Shown piece by piece: positions 44,365 to 55,892 of a stretch of 64,000 nucleotides of DNA. This DNA comes from Halichondria panicea. Its lineage: Eukaryota; Porifera; Demospongiae; Suberitida; Halichondriidae. Location: positions 5,518,042 through 5,582,041 of the forward strand of contig NC_087377.1 in the NCBI RefSeq assembly GCF_963675165.1, given 5' to 3'. Made by a program: the position numbers and the translations under genes. The notes beneath the pieces are model-generated. The model had not been told where the DNA came from and made no database searches. It saw only the letters and a program-made list of their open reading frames with translations. Position 1 is the first letter of the stretch. The number at the start of each line of letters is the position of its first letter.

Positions 44365-44593
44365 TACATAATGTGCTGCTACTGTGAGTTCTCCACATAG
44401 CGATCAATCTGGTGCACAGCCAGAATGTGAGTATAATAGCAACCATAATTATAATTGTTATTATCTCTAAGTGTGCCATAGAAATAGATGATTTATAATT
44501 ATACAGATCATATAACCTCACACCGTTGCAAAAGACCTCTTACATCAGACGAAGAAGTTGAAATCCCTCCAAAGCGTCGGATTAAGGATATCG
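44365..44593 (+). pseudogene. Partial paralogue of ZU5-Death linker exons
   Basis: 44365-44426 parallels gene exon 19716-19796 (shared GCGATCAATCTGGTGCACA-like stretch, same splice sites) but is 19 bp shorter and has a stop in the expected phase. 44507-44593 parallels 19924-20010 with the same 87-bp length and phases and is open (DHITSHRCKRPLTSDEEVE). The pair may be the relic 5' side of the Death exon at 47024. Confidence 0.65.
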
Positions 44594-44877
44594 GTGTGTT
44601 TTATTATGCCTCAGTGCATGTGTGTTTGTGTGTCTGTGGAGATTGCTATAATGAGTAAGAGCTTCAATCATAATTATATAGATAGAACACAAGAGGAAAC
44701 GACCGGGCCTGCCTGTGTAAACGGTTGAAACACTCCACGGCCAGTGGCTTATTCAGCTAGGGGCTCAGGGTGCTCAAGCACGCCCCTATAGGCTAAAAAT
44801 TATTACTGTAACTTAATTACTGTTTTTCTGGGAGCTATTCATAAACGGTGAGCGGCACTAGCTATTCAGAATGAAAG

Positions 44878-45022
44878 CATAGGAGGTCCGACATGCATGC
44901 ATGCACGAATCACTATAAGTTCAGTGCATTTGGCCTGCATGGACGTTATCACGCAACCGCAATGACATCAATGCACTGAATTTGTAGTGATTCATGCACA
45001 CATGTCGGATCTCCTCTGGATT
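44878..45022. repeat. Fold-back repeat
   Basis: GGAGGTCCGACATGCATGCA... at left and the near complement TGCACACATGTCGGATCTCC at right. Confidence 0.7.
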
Positions 45023-46980
45023 GAAAGCTAAAGCTAATCCAGAGGAGGAATGCCAGTGTCAAAAGGTCACTAATTAAAACACCACGTGGCCCTATGTTTT
45101 ACATGTAAAACTGAGTTTACCCTCGCGCCCCTGAGTTTATACACCATCAATAGCTTCATCCTCTTTATAATCACAACAGAAATCGGTTGAGCTATCGCGC
45201 CCCAGAGGAATCAGCTTGAGAGAGGAGATCCAGGATTTAATTGCAACCTTTGACCTTTTATTGCATTCTTCAAAACCACAAGATATGGAAATTAGCCTTC
45301 CGTGGCTAGGGTATAAATTGTGATGTACTGGCTTGCTGCACTGGATAGGTATAGTAAGCTTTCCAAGCAGGCAAATAAAGAACAGAAGCGCTAAGCTGCT
45401 ATATGCAGCAAAGATCAAGAACCCAAAACAAATCCTTTTGACCCTATTGACCCTGGCGTTCCTCCTCTGCGTTTAATCAGACTCTGACGTCTAATGATCG
45501 ATTGAGACCACACCTTAAAAACGTTGCATGCGCAGGAAAATAGAGCGTGGCTTCAGGTGCCTGGGTGTATAAAATTTGTGCGCGCGCTCTCAGCTACTGC
45601 ATTTCCCAGAAACGCCATGCACTGCTCCACGATATGATGTAGTGATCGCGAATATATATTTAACGGTTTCTAGCTCTTCTATCCACTAGCGATCACCCAG
45701 GGGCTGGGAGGTACTGTAGAGAAGTAATTTTATACTACTGACTATAGCTCTAAGTCTGTTATTAACCTGAGGATTATTTGAAACATAGCCTGTTTGCTTT
45801 GTGTGTTTGTGGAAAAGGGTCGATACAATAGAAAGCTAGAATTGTGTCTGGTTTGCCTCCGTTAGCTGACTCAAACTCTGGGATCCTACTCCAGGAGCCA
45901 TACTTCTCTGCATGAGACTCTAGGCTTCTTTCCTGTGATCCTGTCCACAGTGCATATATCTATCTATGTACCACTAAAAGTAAAACCCTGTTCTCAAATG
46001 TTTCAGCATCATGCATGATCATGCAGTTAGATGGGCGTGGTCCGCCTCCAAAAGGCCACGCCTATCTAGCTTCCAGTCTGGTTTAGCTCCTGAGTTGCTG
46101 TGCTATAGACAGTTACATGCAGTTAAGTCATACGTACATGATATTCATCACTACATGCACTGCATTATATCACTCTTCTGGTTTCTTAATAATCATGTCA
46201 CGTCACCAGCCGAGGGTTTGCACTTTAGTGCTCTAGTCTTTACTCTCAGGTTGTTGAATCACTCTGTGTCAACTTTTCTCTTTCCCTGCGGCTGTGAAAC
46301 CAAAACAGCAAAGGACATTGCTTGACTTGGTTACTATGTATTTAGCTAAGTGCTATATAGAATGTCTTCATGCTATGGATAAGCTGTATACTGTTCATAA
46401 ACGTAATTTGCAGTATAGTCCATCATAATTTTTACACACTACGGGCCTTGACCTCCCACGACTTTTATTAAGCAGTCCTCTGCTCAGCTTATTATAGCAC
46501 AGTTTTTAAAAATGACACAACTGTATTAGCGTGAAACAATTCGCATTATAGGGTGTGGCTAGATTATAGTCCGCATGCATGCTCAGTACCTGTCTTTTGT
46601 TATACAATGTGGCTAAGAGAATTAACCTAGCTCTAAATGGTCGACTAAGCCACTCAGCCACTATCACCAAACAGATAAATACTATATACCAGAAGGAGCA
46701 CGCTGCAAACCACAGTCACCTAAATCAACTGGAAATGCCGCAAAAGTGGGCGTGGCCCCAACAATCGCTTGTGTGACGCACGCGCATCAGCACCTATACC
46801 TATATACTTGTTTTTCTAGACCTGCCAACTGTACTACTATATAGCGCGGCAATGAGTGAGACACCGAGAGTGAGATACAAAGATAATTAATTTGTTCAAG
46901 GTCAGGAGGGTGCATGAGTACCCTCTGATACCTACTAGATGCGCCCGTGGGGTATGCTATTAAATTAATTACCGCTCAAG
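45023..46980. other. Gene-free stretch
   Basis: No exon with supporting splice sites was recognised in about 2 kb. There are scattered short palindromes and GCATGC-rich tracts. A minus-strand open frame at 45137-45418 was examined and rejected. Confidence 0.45.
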
Positions 46981-47023
46981 TTTTTATACTTGATCATAAG
47001 TAATCATGATTTAATGACTGCAG

Positions 47024-47451
47024 GTGCACAAAATGCATCAGGAGGGCCAACAGAAAGTAGTGAGAAGGGAAAGAGTGAACCTAAACTTGTTACCAAGACT
47101 GAGGAGACAACACAATCTGGTCGAAAACGCGGAAGAGACCCACCTGCTAGCAACCAAAAGAGAGCAAAAGCGATACGGCCAGGAAAGATCGAAGGTGATC
47201 AAGTTCTCATGAAGATTGGCCGCAAGCTTGGAGACGAGTGGATGGATGTTGGTGTGGCATTAGGAATGGAGTACATGGACCTTAAAAACACAATTGAAAG
47301 TAACCCCAAAATACCGCACCACCTCAAACCAATGGAAATGTTTCAAAAGTGGAAAAATAAAGCTGGTGACTCTTTCACGTATGCAACACTGGCCACAGCA
47401 CTGGAAGAAGCTGACCTCGATACATGCGCACAAACAAACTGTTATGAATAA
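47024..47451 (+). CDS. Terminal exon: basic NLS-like segment plus Death domain
   Basis: A phase-1 acceptor (ctgcag) opens a 142-codon exon. Residues about 15-60 are lysine/arginine rich (SGRKRGRDPPASNQKRAKAI), a bipartite nuclear-localisation pattern. The remainder is a Death-type domain (ILMKIGRK-like start, EWMDVGVALGMEYMDLKNTI, MFQKWKNKAGDSFTYATLATALEEADL). The phase matches the linker exon at 44507-44593, so the two may be spliced together, 2.4 kb apart. Unlike the other Death exons here, this one carries a likely nuclear signal. No complete gene could be assembled. Confidence 0.7.
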
Positions 47452-47496
47452 TGATAGATCTAGGACCACTTTATTTTTAACACTTCATACATTCTA

Positions 47497-47560
47497 TTAT
47501 GCCTCGAGGCGTAGCCGCACGAGGGATACGGTAAAGCTGACTGTGTGTGTCTGTCCATAG
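47497..47560 (+). repeat. 5' end of the AGGCGTAGCCGCACGAGG repeat
   Basis: Short plus-oriented fragment of the family seen complete at 38690-39520, directly after the Death exon. Confidence 0.75.
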
Positions 47561-47563
47561 ATA

Positions 47564-48127
47564 CTATCCGACTAGAAAAACATTTGCAATGTGAAAAATT
47601 GCTAGGATTGGCCAGGGGAACCACAAAAAAGCGTGGAAACAAGAAATCAGACGAGAGCATAACTCCAATCCGTTACAACGTCAATCACATGTACTGGTAG
47701 TTTTCCATGTTTTCTCGTCCATGCGCCAATATACCACGCAATTTTTACTGGTGCATGGAGTGATGACCATGCAATCCCTATATATTTATATTTTGAAATG
47801 TGCGGGCATATAATCATGTGATTTGTACTGAATTGATGTTCCTAATACATGGAGTCTTGAGCACAGGTATACACAGTCCATCCATGCGTAGTAACATTCA
47901 CGGACCGTACTCAGTCTGGTGACCTGCATGGAATGATGTGGTGGATGGAAGCTGCATGGTAGATGGATCTGGAACACAGTATATATACTATGCATTGTAC
48001 ATGTTCATGACGTTGTAACGGATTGGAGTTATGCTCTCGTCTGATTTCTTGTTTCCACGCTTTTTTGTGGTTCCCCTGGCAAATCCTAGCAATTTTTCAC
48101 ATTGCAAATGTTTTTCTAGTCGGATTC
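47564..48127. mobile_element. 564-bp element with inverted arms of about 125 bp
   Basis: Left arm ATCCGACTAGAAAAACATTT... and right arm are near-perfect complements (right end AAATGTTTTTCTAGTCGGAT). Solo arms occur at 13872-13985 and 14187-14250. Interior has no transposase. Target duplication not clear. Confidence 0.88.
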
Positions 48128-48144
48128 CCTTTCTTTTTCAGTAC

Positions 48145-48258
48145 AGAAGTATAAATTTACGTATTATAACATGCATAAGTGGAACGTCAAGAGGCAGTAC
48201 AGAAGTTCAAGAAGAGAAGACAGGACTAATCAGATATCTTCTCGAATGTCTCTGGACT
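48145..48258 (+). other. Possible terminal exon, paralogue of 55432
   Basis: After CTTTTTCAG the phase-1 reading VQKYKFTYYNMHKWNVKRQY ends in a stop. A similar exon at about 55432-55516 follows TCGTTTTCAG with the shared stretch AGTTCAAGAAGAGAAGACAG. Both are basic tails. The upstream exons are unknown, and both could be parts of a repeat whose left flank (CTAGTCGGATTCC) is also shared. Confidence 0.35.
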
Positions 48259-48519
48259 AATAATAAAATTATTGCTTGATAATTTATGTTGAATTTGTGA
48301 ATCAGTATTAAATAACAGCCATTTTAATTAAGAACATGATATCTAGCCAGTGCATATAGCATGCCTGTCAGAGAAAGGGAGCTAGAGCTGAACAGTGTAA
48401 AGAAAAGCAACACCTCAGGCTCTGGAAAAGCACTGCACTGATTTTAGGCGCAGGGTTTCTTAGCCACGCCTATCTATTATTTGGCCACACAATTGCTGAG
48501 TCATTAAAGATGGCGGAAT

Positions 48520-51500
48520 TGTCTAGGTAAGAGAAATAGAGACTGAGAGGTCATCTGCCTCGTGGAAGCAATCTCAAATCTGAAGAAGCGCTTTGTAATC
48601 CAGGTTGTAGTCGTTTGGAAACCAAGTGCAGAATGTCCTGGAGATGGCTGTACTTGGAGTAAATGCTGGGCAAGAAACTTACTTACCGTATATCTTCTAA
48701 TTTATCGGACACTTCTAATTACCCCGGACACTCTTTTGGGCAATTTTTGTTGTTCTAATACAACGGACACTCCAGTACTTTAATATTACATTTGTTCTAA
48801 ATATCCGGACAATACCTTGAAAAGTTGAGTTACCATTCATTGACGGCAAGTAAGACTTAGAGTGCTGCAGTTAGATAGCTTTGAGTAGCTAGTTTTAGAT
48901 AGCTAGTGCAACTATTCAGTCGTACCCTGTTCTATTAAACTTAGCTAGCTCGCATGCAGCTGCTTGCTTGTTCTAATTATTCCGGACACTTCACATGCTC
49001 TATAAAAATCTGTTCCAATTATACCCGGACAATTTCCAAAATAATTATTTTTTGCTGTCCGATAAATTAGAAGATATACGGTACTTACTTAGTCAGTCCA
49101 GGAGAGAGGGATTGGAAACGGAAGTGGGCCTCGGAAAACATCCGCGCCTCGCTTTCTTGTCTTCTTTTCTTGCCTCAAATGAGGAAAACTCATTGCATAA
49201 GCGGTGAAAGAAGAGGGAAAGAGACACAATCAGCAGTGCATTGGTACATGGTAATAGTAAGGAGAATGTGCAGAGCTAGTGGTACAGACTACACCCGACT
49301 CTATGTGTTTCATTTATTGGATACTTGTTTCACAGTAGATATAAAATCATCAGAGGATGCTTAGTTCCCTGAAATTGTGAATGTATTTGTGACTGTCAGA
49401 GGCTTCTCTTTTGCTGCCAACTTAATGAAAAAGAAAACCATCAAGAAGTCCACTAGTTTGAGGCAATAACCATGATCATTCACACGACAAGATACATAAT
49501 ACACCATGTAACTTTCTAATTGTTTTCACTTTTGATGAATCAATTGTACGAAGTTTCTATATTATTATACTAGGCTGGTGAGCATACATTTCAATTTCCA
49601 ATTCATTAAGTATAATTGTGACCTGGCATGCAAAAAGGTACCTATCCCCAAAAATTGAAATTCTGAGATTTGTCATCCATCTCAAACTTTAATACATCAA
49701 AAACATGTCTGCAAAAAAGAAACACTAAGTTGTCAATGGTTTCGCAGCTAAGTCCCTAGCAACAGTAATCACTCTAAATGTGCGTGGGCGTTATGGGGAC
49801 AGCTTTGCTCGTTTGTGTAACTGTTCGTTGCTGGCGGGTTCCGGTACTGAAATTTTTGGTCACGTAACGTCTTCAGCTACATTTTAGATCAAAATTGAAT
49901 GTTTCCAACAGGCAGTCTTGTGAAGTTCAAGTAAGCTCGAACAATTTACCTAGAAGGACTTATTTCTTGGTCTTCAAAAAAATTTATCAAAATCAAGACA
50001 AGAGGTGGTAGATCTAGTTGAGGGTCCCAGAACTGTGTTTCAAACAACTCTCCATTGGCATTCCTTGCTTTAATTTAGTTCTTCTGGTAGACCAGGAGTA
50101 GAGTCAACATCTTTATAACTTTTTGACTGGGTGTAACTTTGGCTAGGAAGAAGATAGGGAGGCCAACTTGGAGTCTAATGAAAGCTCATTACCTACTGAA
50201 GCCATGTGTGTACTTCATTGTGATGTAAGGGGAAATCCAGCCCTGGTTGCCATGGAAAATGCATGTGTCCTGGAATGTGACCATGTGTAAACTTTACTAC
50301 CAATTTACCACAAAGCTGTAAAAGTTGGATAGGTACCTTTTTGCATGCCAGGTCACAATTACATACACTTGGAGACAGCAAAACACTCCACAGCACTGCC
50401 AGTTGCTTTCTAAGTGTAAAACAAGTGGGATCAAACCGAACAACATTAATTAACAAAAACTTACACAATAAAAATGATTATTACAGCTATAATTATGATT
50501 AGTTTAGCACTCTAATCAGACAGGAGCTTTGATTCGAGACTGAAGATACTAAGCAGGTCTTTGTTGATAGAATTGACAGTGCTAAGCTTTTAATTTTCTT
50601 GCTGCCAGAGGTTCATTGGCCTTGGAAAACATGAAGATTTGCAAACTGATGTTGTTGTTGAAGAAGGTAAATAGTCTAGTCTATAGTATAAAAGTAAGTA
50701 GTGTATAGTATACAGTAATGTGACTTTATCAACCTACGAGTGCTTTTTAACATTAACATTTCATTTTACATGGATAAAGTAACGAAGTGAAGTGTTGAAA
50801 GTCTGTAGGGCCAGGGAACACCTAGTGGGTTCGGGTATCGTCCAAGCACCTCCTGAAGAACGGAAATTGATTGTACTACTATTGTAAGTTTTAAATATCG
50901 CACGGTGTTGTGGCTGTGGTGAAGTGTGGGGGACTAGTGACAAAATGGACGGGTGTTTTTTCTGTTCAATTACTAGTGGGTCATCATGCTCATAGCCACC
51001 ATGACATTTGTATAATAACCTTCATACATGGAGTCATTATTATTAATAACGTTCATCTTTTCTCAGGTCGCTTTGAAAGACTACCGTCGCTTGTTGACAG
51101 GACAGTGTTCTTGGCATCAACCTCTGTATATAGAAAATGTAAGTCTTATTACTGTATCAAGCAATAATTATATCGTTACCTCTCTGGCCTCTTTTCTGGA
51201 GGAAGACTCACTGCTAGGGGTTGGTAGTTCTATTATTCATTCCCACATTATTCCACATCCCATGTACTCGCAACTTTCATCAGACCTACAGATGTTTATA
51301 CTACTGACTCGACTGACCTGTATTTCCAAAACCTGCCTATTATTCTCACTAATGTTCCCATGATACCAGCATAAATCTTCCCCAAAATTATGCCAGCACT
51401 ACCAACCCCTACCCGGGAGAGCTCTCACTTGTTTGCACCCCACTCTACAACTCTAAATGATAGCAAACATTTGTTTGATATACTGACATTAATTAATGCT

Positions 51501-51648
51501 GATATAAATTCTTTTTCAGAATCAATTTCGCCAAATTTCTACAATGCACAATGGCGTAGTCTCAAGTCTCAATGCCGTCTATTTATATGCAAGAAAGCAA
51601 GGAAAACTCTTTGGAAGAGTTCACTGGAGTAATGCTCACTGTAGCTAA
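48520..51648 (+). CDS. Unrecognised small protein, four exons, 91 residues
   Basis: Exons 48520-48536, 50609-50666, 51067-51138 and 51520-51648 have GT/AG borders and phases 2, 0, 0, and run from ATG to stop without a break. The start lies in AAAGATGGCGGAATT, which also fits the YY1-type initiator common at animal housekeeping promoters. The product is basic and probably soluble: MAELSRGSLALENMK, then LLLKKVALKDYRRLLTG, then FRQISTMHNGVVSSLNAVYL and KQGKLFGRVHW. No signal peptide or clear membrane helix. I do not recognise the family; the KDYRRLL segment is only loosely like LYR-type motifs. Introns hold transposons at 48685-49082 and about 49614-50361. The model rests on splice and phase logic alone. 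Confidence 0.5.
48685..49082. mobile_element. 398-bp MITE with 8-bp target duplication
   Basis: Inverted ends ACCGTATATCTTCTAATTTA and TAAATTAGAAGATATACGGT, flanked by ACTTACTT (48677-48684 and 49083-49090). The interior repeats TCTAATTA(T)CCCGGACA-type motifs. The 8-bp duplication suggests a hAT- or P-like origin. Sits in intron 1 of the four-exon gene. Confidence 0.9.
49614..50361. mobile_element. 748-bp element with inverted ends
   Basis: TAATTGTGACCTGGCATGCA...AAGGTACCTATCC at left and the exact complement at right (GGATAGGTACC...CACAATTA), arms of about 33 bp. Flanking duplication not clear. No transposase ORF. Confidence 0.8.
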
Positions 51649-51699
51649 CCTGGAGCTGTATAGACATAGCCTTTTACTGTACCTACAGACCTACCTAAG

Positions 51700-52024
51700 C
51701 ATTATTTATTTGTCAGCCATAATCATAAATTTTTATTTTTGTCTTTAGATTCTGGTAAAGAAGAAAACCCACCAGGAATGTATTCCCCTCCCTTCTGTGT
51801 ATTTTTTTAGTATTCACGGTGTGTATGAATGGGTTCTGAGCGCTTTTGCGTAAGAGAAAAAAACAGCTCGTTACTAAGGCTTGAATGAAATTTTCGGGGT
51901 CAAAGGTCGCGTCCTGGGCAGCTCTTTTTATACTCAAAACTCGCTCCGGGATCCGGAAGTTGCTAATCCGGTAATTAAAGCCAACATGCTCGTTTAAGCG
52001 AGGCGAGGATGTTTATCGAGGTCA
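51700..52024. other. Gene-free stretch
   Basis: Downstream of the four-exon gene; AT-rich start with several A/T runs, no feature recognised. Confidence 0.5.
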
Positions 52025-52262
52025 TACCGTATAGCGCGAAATTTTCGAGGCACTTATATTTCGTGGATTGGCCTCTAAAAACCATTTCGTTGCACAATGT
52101 TCGCGGAATAGCTGCTTACCGGAAGCCACGCCTTTAAATCTTTGCATGATAGCAGGTAATTCTAATTAAAGAACACTTTTTGTGGACTTAATTTTCGTGT
52201 AGAATTCTAACCCACGAAATCCGCGAAAATTAAGCCCCTCGAAAATTTCGCGCTATACGGTA
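52025..52262. repeat. MITE, TACCGTATAGCGCG family
   Basis: Inverted-orientation copy of 17800-18038, same length class, with ends TACCGTATAGCGCGAAAT / ATTTCGCGCTATACGGTA. Confidence 0.88.
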
Positions 52263-52589
52263 TGTGAAGTACATTGAAATCTACTTCCGTTTCCAATCCC
52301 TCCTCCTACATCTATGGTCAAGAGCGGTGAAACGTCGAAATAGTGCAATTTTTAAAATGACAATATTCATTCATTAAAATGTTCATGGATTATGAAATGA
52401 GAGATACAAAGAGAGAAAAGGCTAAATAAACTATCTTGTCTTGCCAGTTCCTTGATGTGGCCTTTCCCTGCAGAGATAGAACAGTTTGAACATGAGCCAA
52501 AATAATTGAAATATTGCTAAACACGGGCAAACCCACTGCCAATCCTATGTAAAACCTACTGGTTTTACTAATAAAATTAATTACTGTAA

Positions 52590-54155
52590 TAGTATCTATG
52601 GTCTGTCTGTCTGTCTGTGTGTGTATTCCAGCTATAACTGCTCAAGGGTTGCAATGCGACGAAAACTAACAGCTTCTATAGGCTTCTAACCACGTTCTTT
52701 TGGATTTTGATTTGTGGATTAGCAAACTAAAGCTTCTTTCTCGAGTTATGGCTAGTTTGACTCACATTGAAGGCTGTTGCAGTCTCTTCAGAATCTTTCA
52801 TAGCATCATCTGTCCGCACAAACTTTCTATTCAACATATGAGTTAGCCTTGCACTAAAGCGCTAGCTTTTTGTTAGCTACAATACTCAGAAAATATCTGT
52901 TAAAACAGCTAGCTAGCATGCAGTAGCCATTTGTGAAATTGATCTCTTTGGACACACCCTTTAATTATTCCTGTGGATGTAATGCGCATGCGCACTCATT
53001 CCCCCATGTGTAAGAAAATAATATCCAAGATCCAGATCCAGATCTAGTTGGGCGGAGTCCAACCAACGCTGCGCTCTGGGTTGGGTATCAGTACACGTAG
53101 CAGTTTTGTTCCACCGGTACTTGAGACAGAGTATGAATATTGTTTAATCTTTAAGTGGCTGACAACCGCATGGCTCAGGGGTGCGATATAAAGAAATCAA
53201 TTAACTATTTGGATGGCTATTCTAGCTGACTGGATCTAGCTATAGTTGTTTTGGAATTCAAGAAAGACCTCAGACTCTTAGAGAAAGTAGAAGAATACTT
53301 TAGCCTGTAATATAAGATTTAGTACAGGCAGAAATAAACTTTTTCATAATAGTTAGACATCTAGCACAAGGAGAGGTACAGCCAGCTATAAGACTACCCC
53401 AAGGCTTCTGAGAAGCTTTTCGAAGACCAAAGAAGGCATACATAACACAGGTTTTGTCCAAACTAATGATCTAATCTTATTGGTAGCACAACAAAACTTA
53501 AAACAAAGACAAGTCCTTTTAATTAATTAATACATACTGTTCAAGCTTCATTCATAGATGCTAAGATAGACTATGCTTCTTTTCTAGTAGCCTAGATATC
53601 CAGCAGGAGCTGTTTCTGCATTCTCCAGAGAAATACAGTGTCCCAGCTCGCCTTGTCAGCTAAATTGAGCTGTAAGGTTTCCCACTTGAACGCAGCAATC
53701 TGATTGGGCTGCAAATTTCTTGCAGTGGGAACAAAACTGCTACATGTACTGATACCCAACCATGAGCGAAGCGTTGGTTGGACTCCGCCCAACTAATCCA
53801 GATCCTCCTGGCAGAATCATCTTTGTCTTGAGGGCCTGGTAAGCCACAAAGCACTACCATATAACAATATAGATAACAATATGCATGTACACAGGTCTTT
53901 TCTTCTTAGATACACTGAACTACAGATCCTGGAAGAATCAATTTTCTTCTTTCTTGAGGTCCTGGTAAGCCACATAATACAATAAATAACAACAATAGAT
54001 GCATGTAAATAAGTCTTTTCTTCTCAGTGACTTTATATAGATAAGCTAACTTTATATAAAATTCATTATAGAAACTAATATAACACTCTAATACTTTTGA
54101 GCGAAAGCAAAAACATGGCGAGAGGCATTAGCACAGCGCCAGCTTGAACACTAGT
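52590..54155 (+). repeat. Long dispersed repeat, split by an insertion
   Basis: 52590-53044 plus 53796-54155 matches 38755-39520 almost throughout. Small differences include an extra AGATCC near the insertion point and several short indels. Confidence 0.9.
53045..53795. mobile_element. 751-bp Mutator-like non-autonomous element
   Basis: Ends TAGTTGGGCGGAGTCCAACC and GGTTGGACTCCGCCCAACTA, with a second inverted block GGTTGGGTATCAGTACA. Flanked by ATCCAGATC (53036-53044 and 53796-53804). The uninterrupted paralogue at 39179-39200 (AAGATCCTCCTGG) serves as an empty site. Confidence 0.92.
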
Positions 54156-54840
54156 TTACACTCACTGTTTCCATTTTTATAGCTGAAAGCATTTGCAAGT
54201 AGCCTTTTAAAACTGTTCTAAAATCGGTAGTCTCTAAAATATTGTCTCTAAGTGGAGTGAGATGATTGGACTATGGTAGGAGAATCTTGGGTGTTACCAT
54301 CATTGTTTTTGGTCACTCTTTCTAGAATGTCTCTGCATGTACAGGCAGCTGCTTCCCTAATTGTAGCACAATTGCTTTTGGCCTCAGGGTTACTTACTTA
54401 GTAGTTCTTTTTTCATAGTATCTGTATGAGCAAAAGCAAGAGTTCAAAAGGTATAGAAGTGTAAAACATGTTATAATTGTGATTATTGTTAGGTGAGAAT
54501 GAGCCGGTTCAATTCTTGGGCTACTGGCAGCACGTCTTGCACCCCTAATGCACATAATTATTGAGGAACATAGTAGGGAGAAAGAGAGCCTGCATCGTAA
54601 CCAACTCATGGTTGTGTTGGTCGCGTTGTACGGAGAGTAGTGATGCCGTATGTGATAGTATAGCAGCATTGCCCAGAGTGGCAGAACAATGTAGGTAAAT
54701 TAAAGAGCTGCATGCATGTGCTCCACTTCTCTTACTCTTAATTTGTTCGTATGCTCTTTTTTCCTTGACATTTTCGTGCTTTCTATATATACGTGTGCAC
54801 ATAGTGAAGACTTTCAAAAAGCTGTTCGCATCGATGTAGC
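54156..54840. other. Gene-free stretch
   Basis: Several short ORFs on the minus strand but none with domain content. No repeat family recognised. Confidence 0.45.
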
Positions 54841-54891
54841 GCCATCGGCCGCCATGTTGTTATGGCAGAGGCACCAGAGGATGGTTCACCA
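54841..54891 (+). promoter_or_regulatory. Probable promoter and first exon for the WDFY3 gene
   Basis: GCGCCATCGGCCGCCATGTT contains a GCCGCCAT-type YY1 initiator. It is followed by ATGGCAGAGGCACCAGAGG (from 54862) and a donor gtaaat after CCA at 54891. The ten codons (MAEAPEDGSP) end in phase 0, which fits an acceptor directly before the in-frame ATG at 56396. This is a hypothesis from phase and promoter-like sequence. Confidence 0.4.
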
Positions 54892-55431
54892 GTAAATGCA
54901 TGGGTTTTAAGTCGGGTTCGATTGAGACATTGTGGCACAATTCTGACATCAGTTGAGCGGACACATCGCGAATCTCGGATTAATTGAGGGAATCCGCCTT
55001 TTGGGCATGACAGAACATGTTTACGGCGTTGATCCCTAAATGCACTTTAAAGCCAAACTTCTCTATTGGCAGAGAGAAGTTAACCAGCTGTAGTTATTCA
55101 TTTGACACCTATTAGCTAAAGTTATTCCGAGCATAATTGATCAGAGCCTACCAATGACCAATGGTAATTATTATGCTTGTCATTATTTTTTGATGGTGTA
55201 ATCAGACTGATGCGTTCAGTAAAGTACATTTATCTGGCAACTGTTACAGTATCCTTGTTTTATCATAATTATAGGTAGTACGTGTTTTGTATGTAGATAA
55301 TAATAGATGGGAATTATAAAACATACATGACTGTATAAAAATATACGTCATCAGTGTTATTCAAGTTCGTTCCTCTTTTGGTATCAGTATATTGATATAG
55401 TTTTTTAGTCGGATTCCTTTTCGTTTTCAGT

Positions 55432-55516
55432 ACATAATGAATGCATAAGAGAAACTTCTATCAGGAGCAGTAGGAAGTTCAAGAAGAGAAGACAGGAAGA
55501 AGCCAGGCCGAAATAA
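55432..55516 (+). other. Possible terminal exon, paralogue of 48145
   Basis: Acceptor TCGTTTTCAG followed by VHNECIRETSIRSSRKFKKR and a stop (phase 1). The left flank TTTTTTAGTCGGATTCC resembles the end of the 47564-48127 element, so a transposon-borne origin is possible. Confidence 0.35.
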
Positions 55517-55764
55517 ACTATGAACTTCAAACGTTATTTCCTTTTTTTAAGTGTTTAATTTTTGAGAGAAAAGCCTCGAAAGGCTGCCAGTTTTTCTTGT
55601 GCTGAAATCGATCCAAGCCGCTCATGGCCTCGAGGCTATAGCACATGCAAGAGCACTGACTTGTAATTGTACCACCATAGATTTATACTGTATCAATACC
55701 ACCCTTGAAAAATATTACAAGTCTAAAATTAATTGAGGCTGTGCTCTAAGTATAATTATAATAT

Positions 55765-55892
55765 TTTACCGTTTGTACAGATCGAGCAGCTAGGGCGATA
55801 CACGCACTAATACTCTCCATCTTATTTTACCGTTTGTACAGATCGAGCATCTAGGGCGATATTGATTTTCCACGCACTAATACTCTCCATCT
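55765..55892. repeat. Direct tandem duplication
   Basis: TATTTTACCGTTTGTACAGA...CACTAATACTCTCCATCT occurs twice head to tail, the second unit with a 9-bp insert. Confidence 0.85.

Noticed and set aside
45137..45418. Minus-strand 93-codon frame resembling a secreted cysteine-containing peptide
   Set aside because: It starts at TTG, not ATG, no acceptor supports an upstream exon, and no second copy or domain was recognised.
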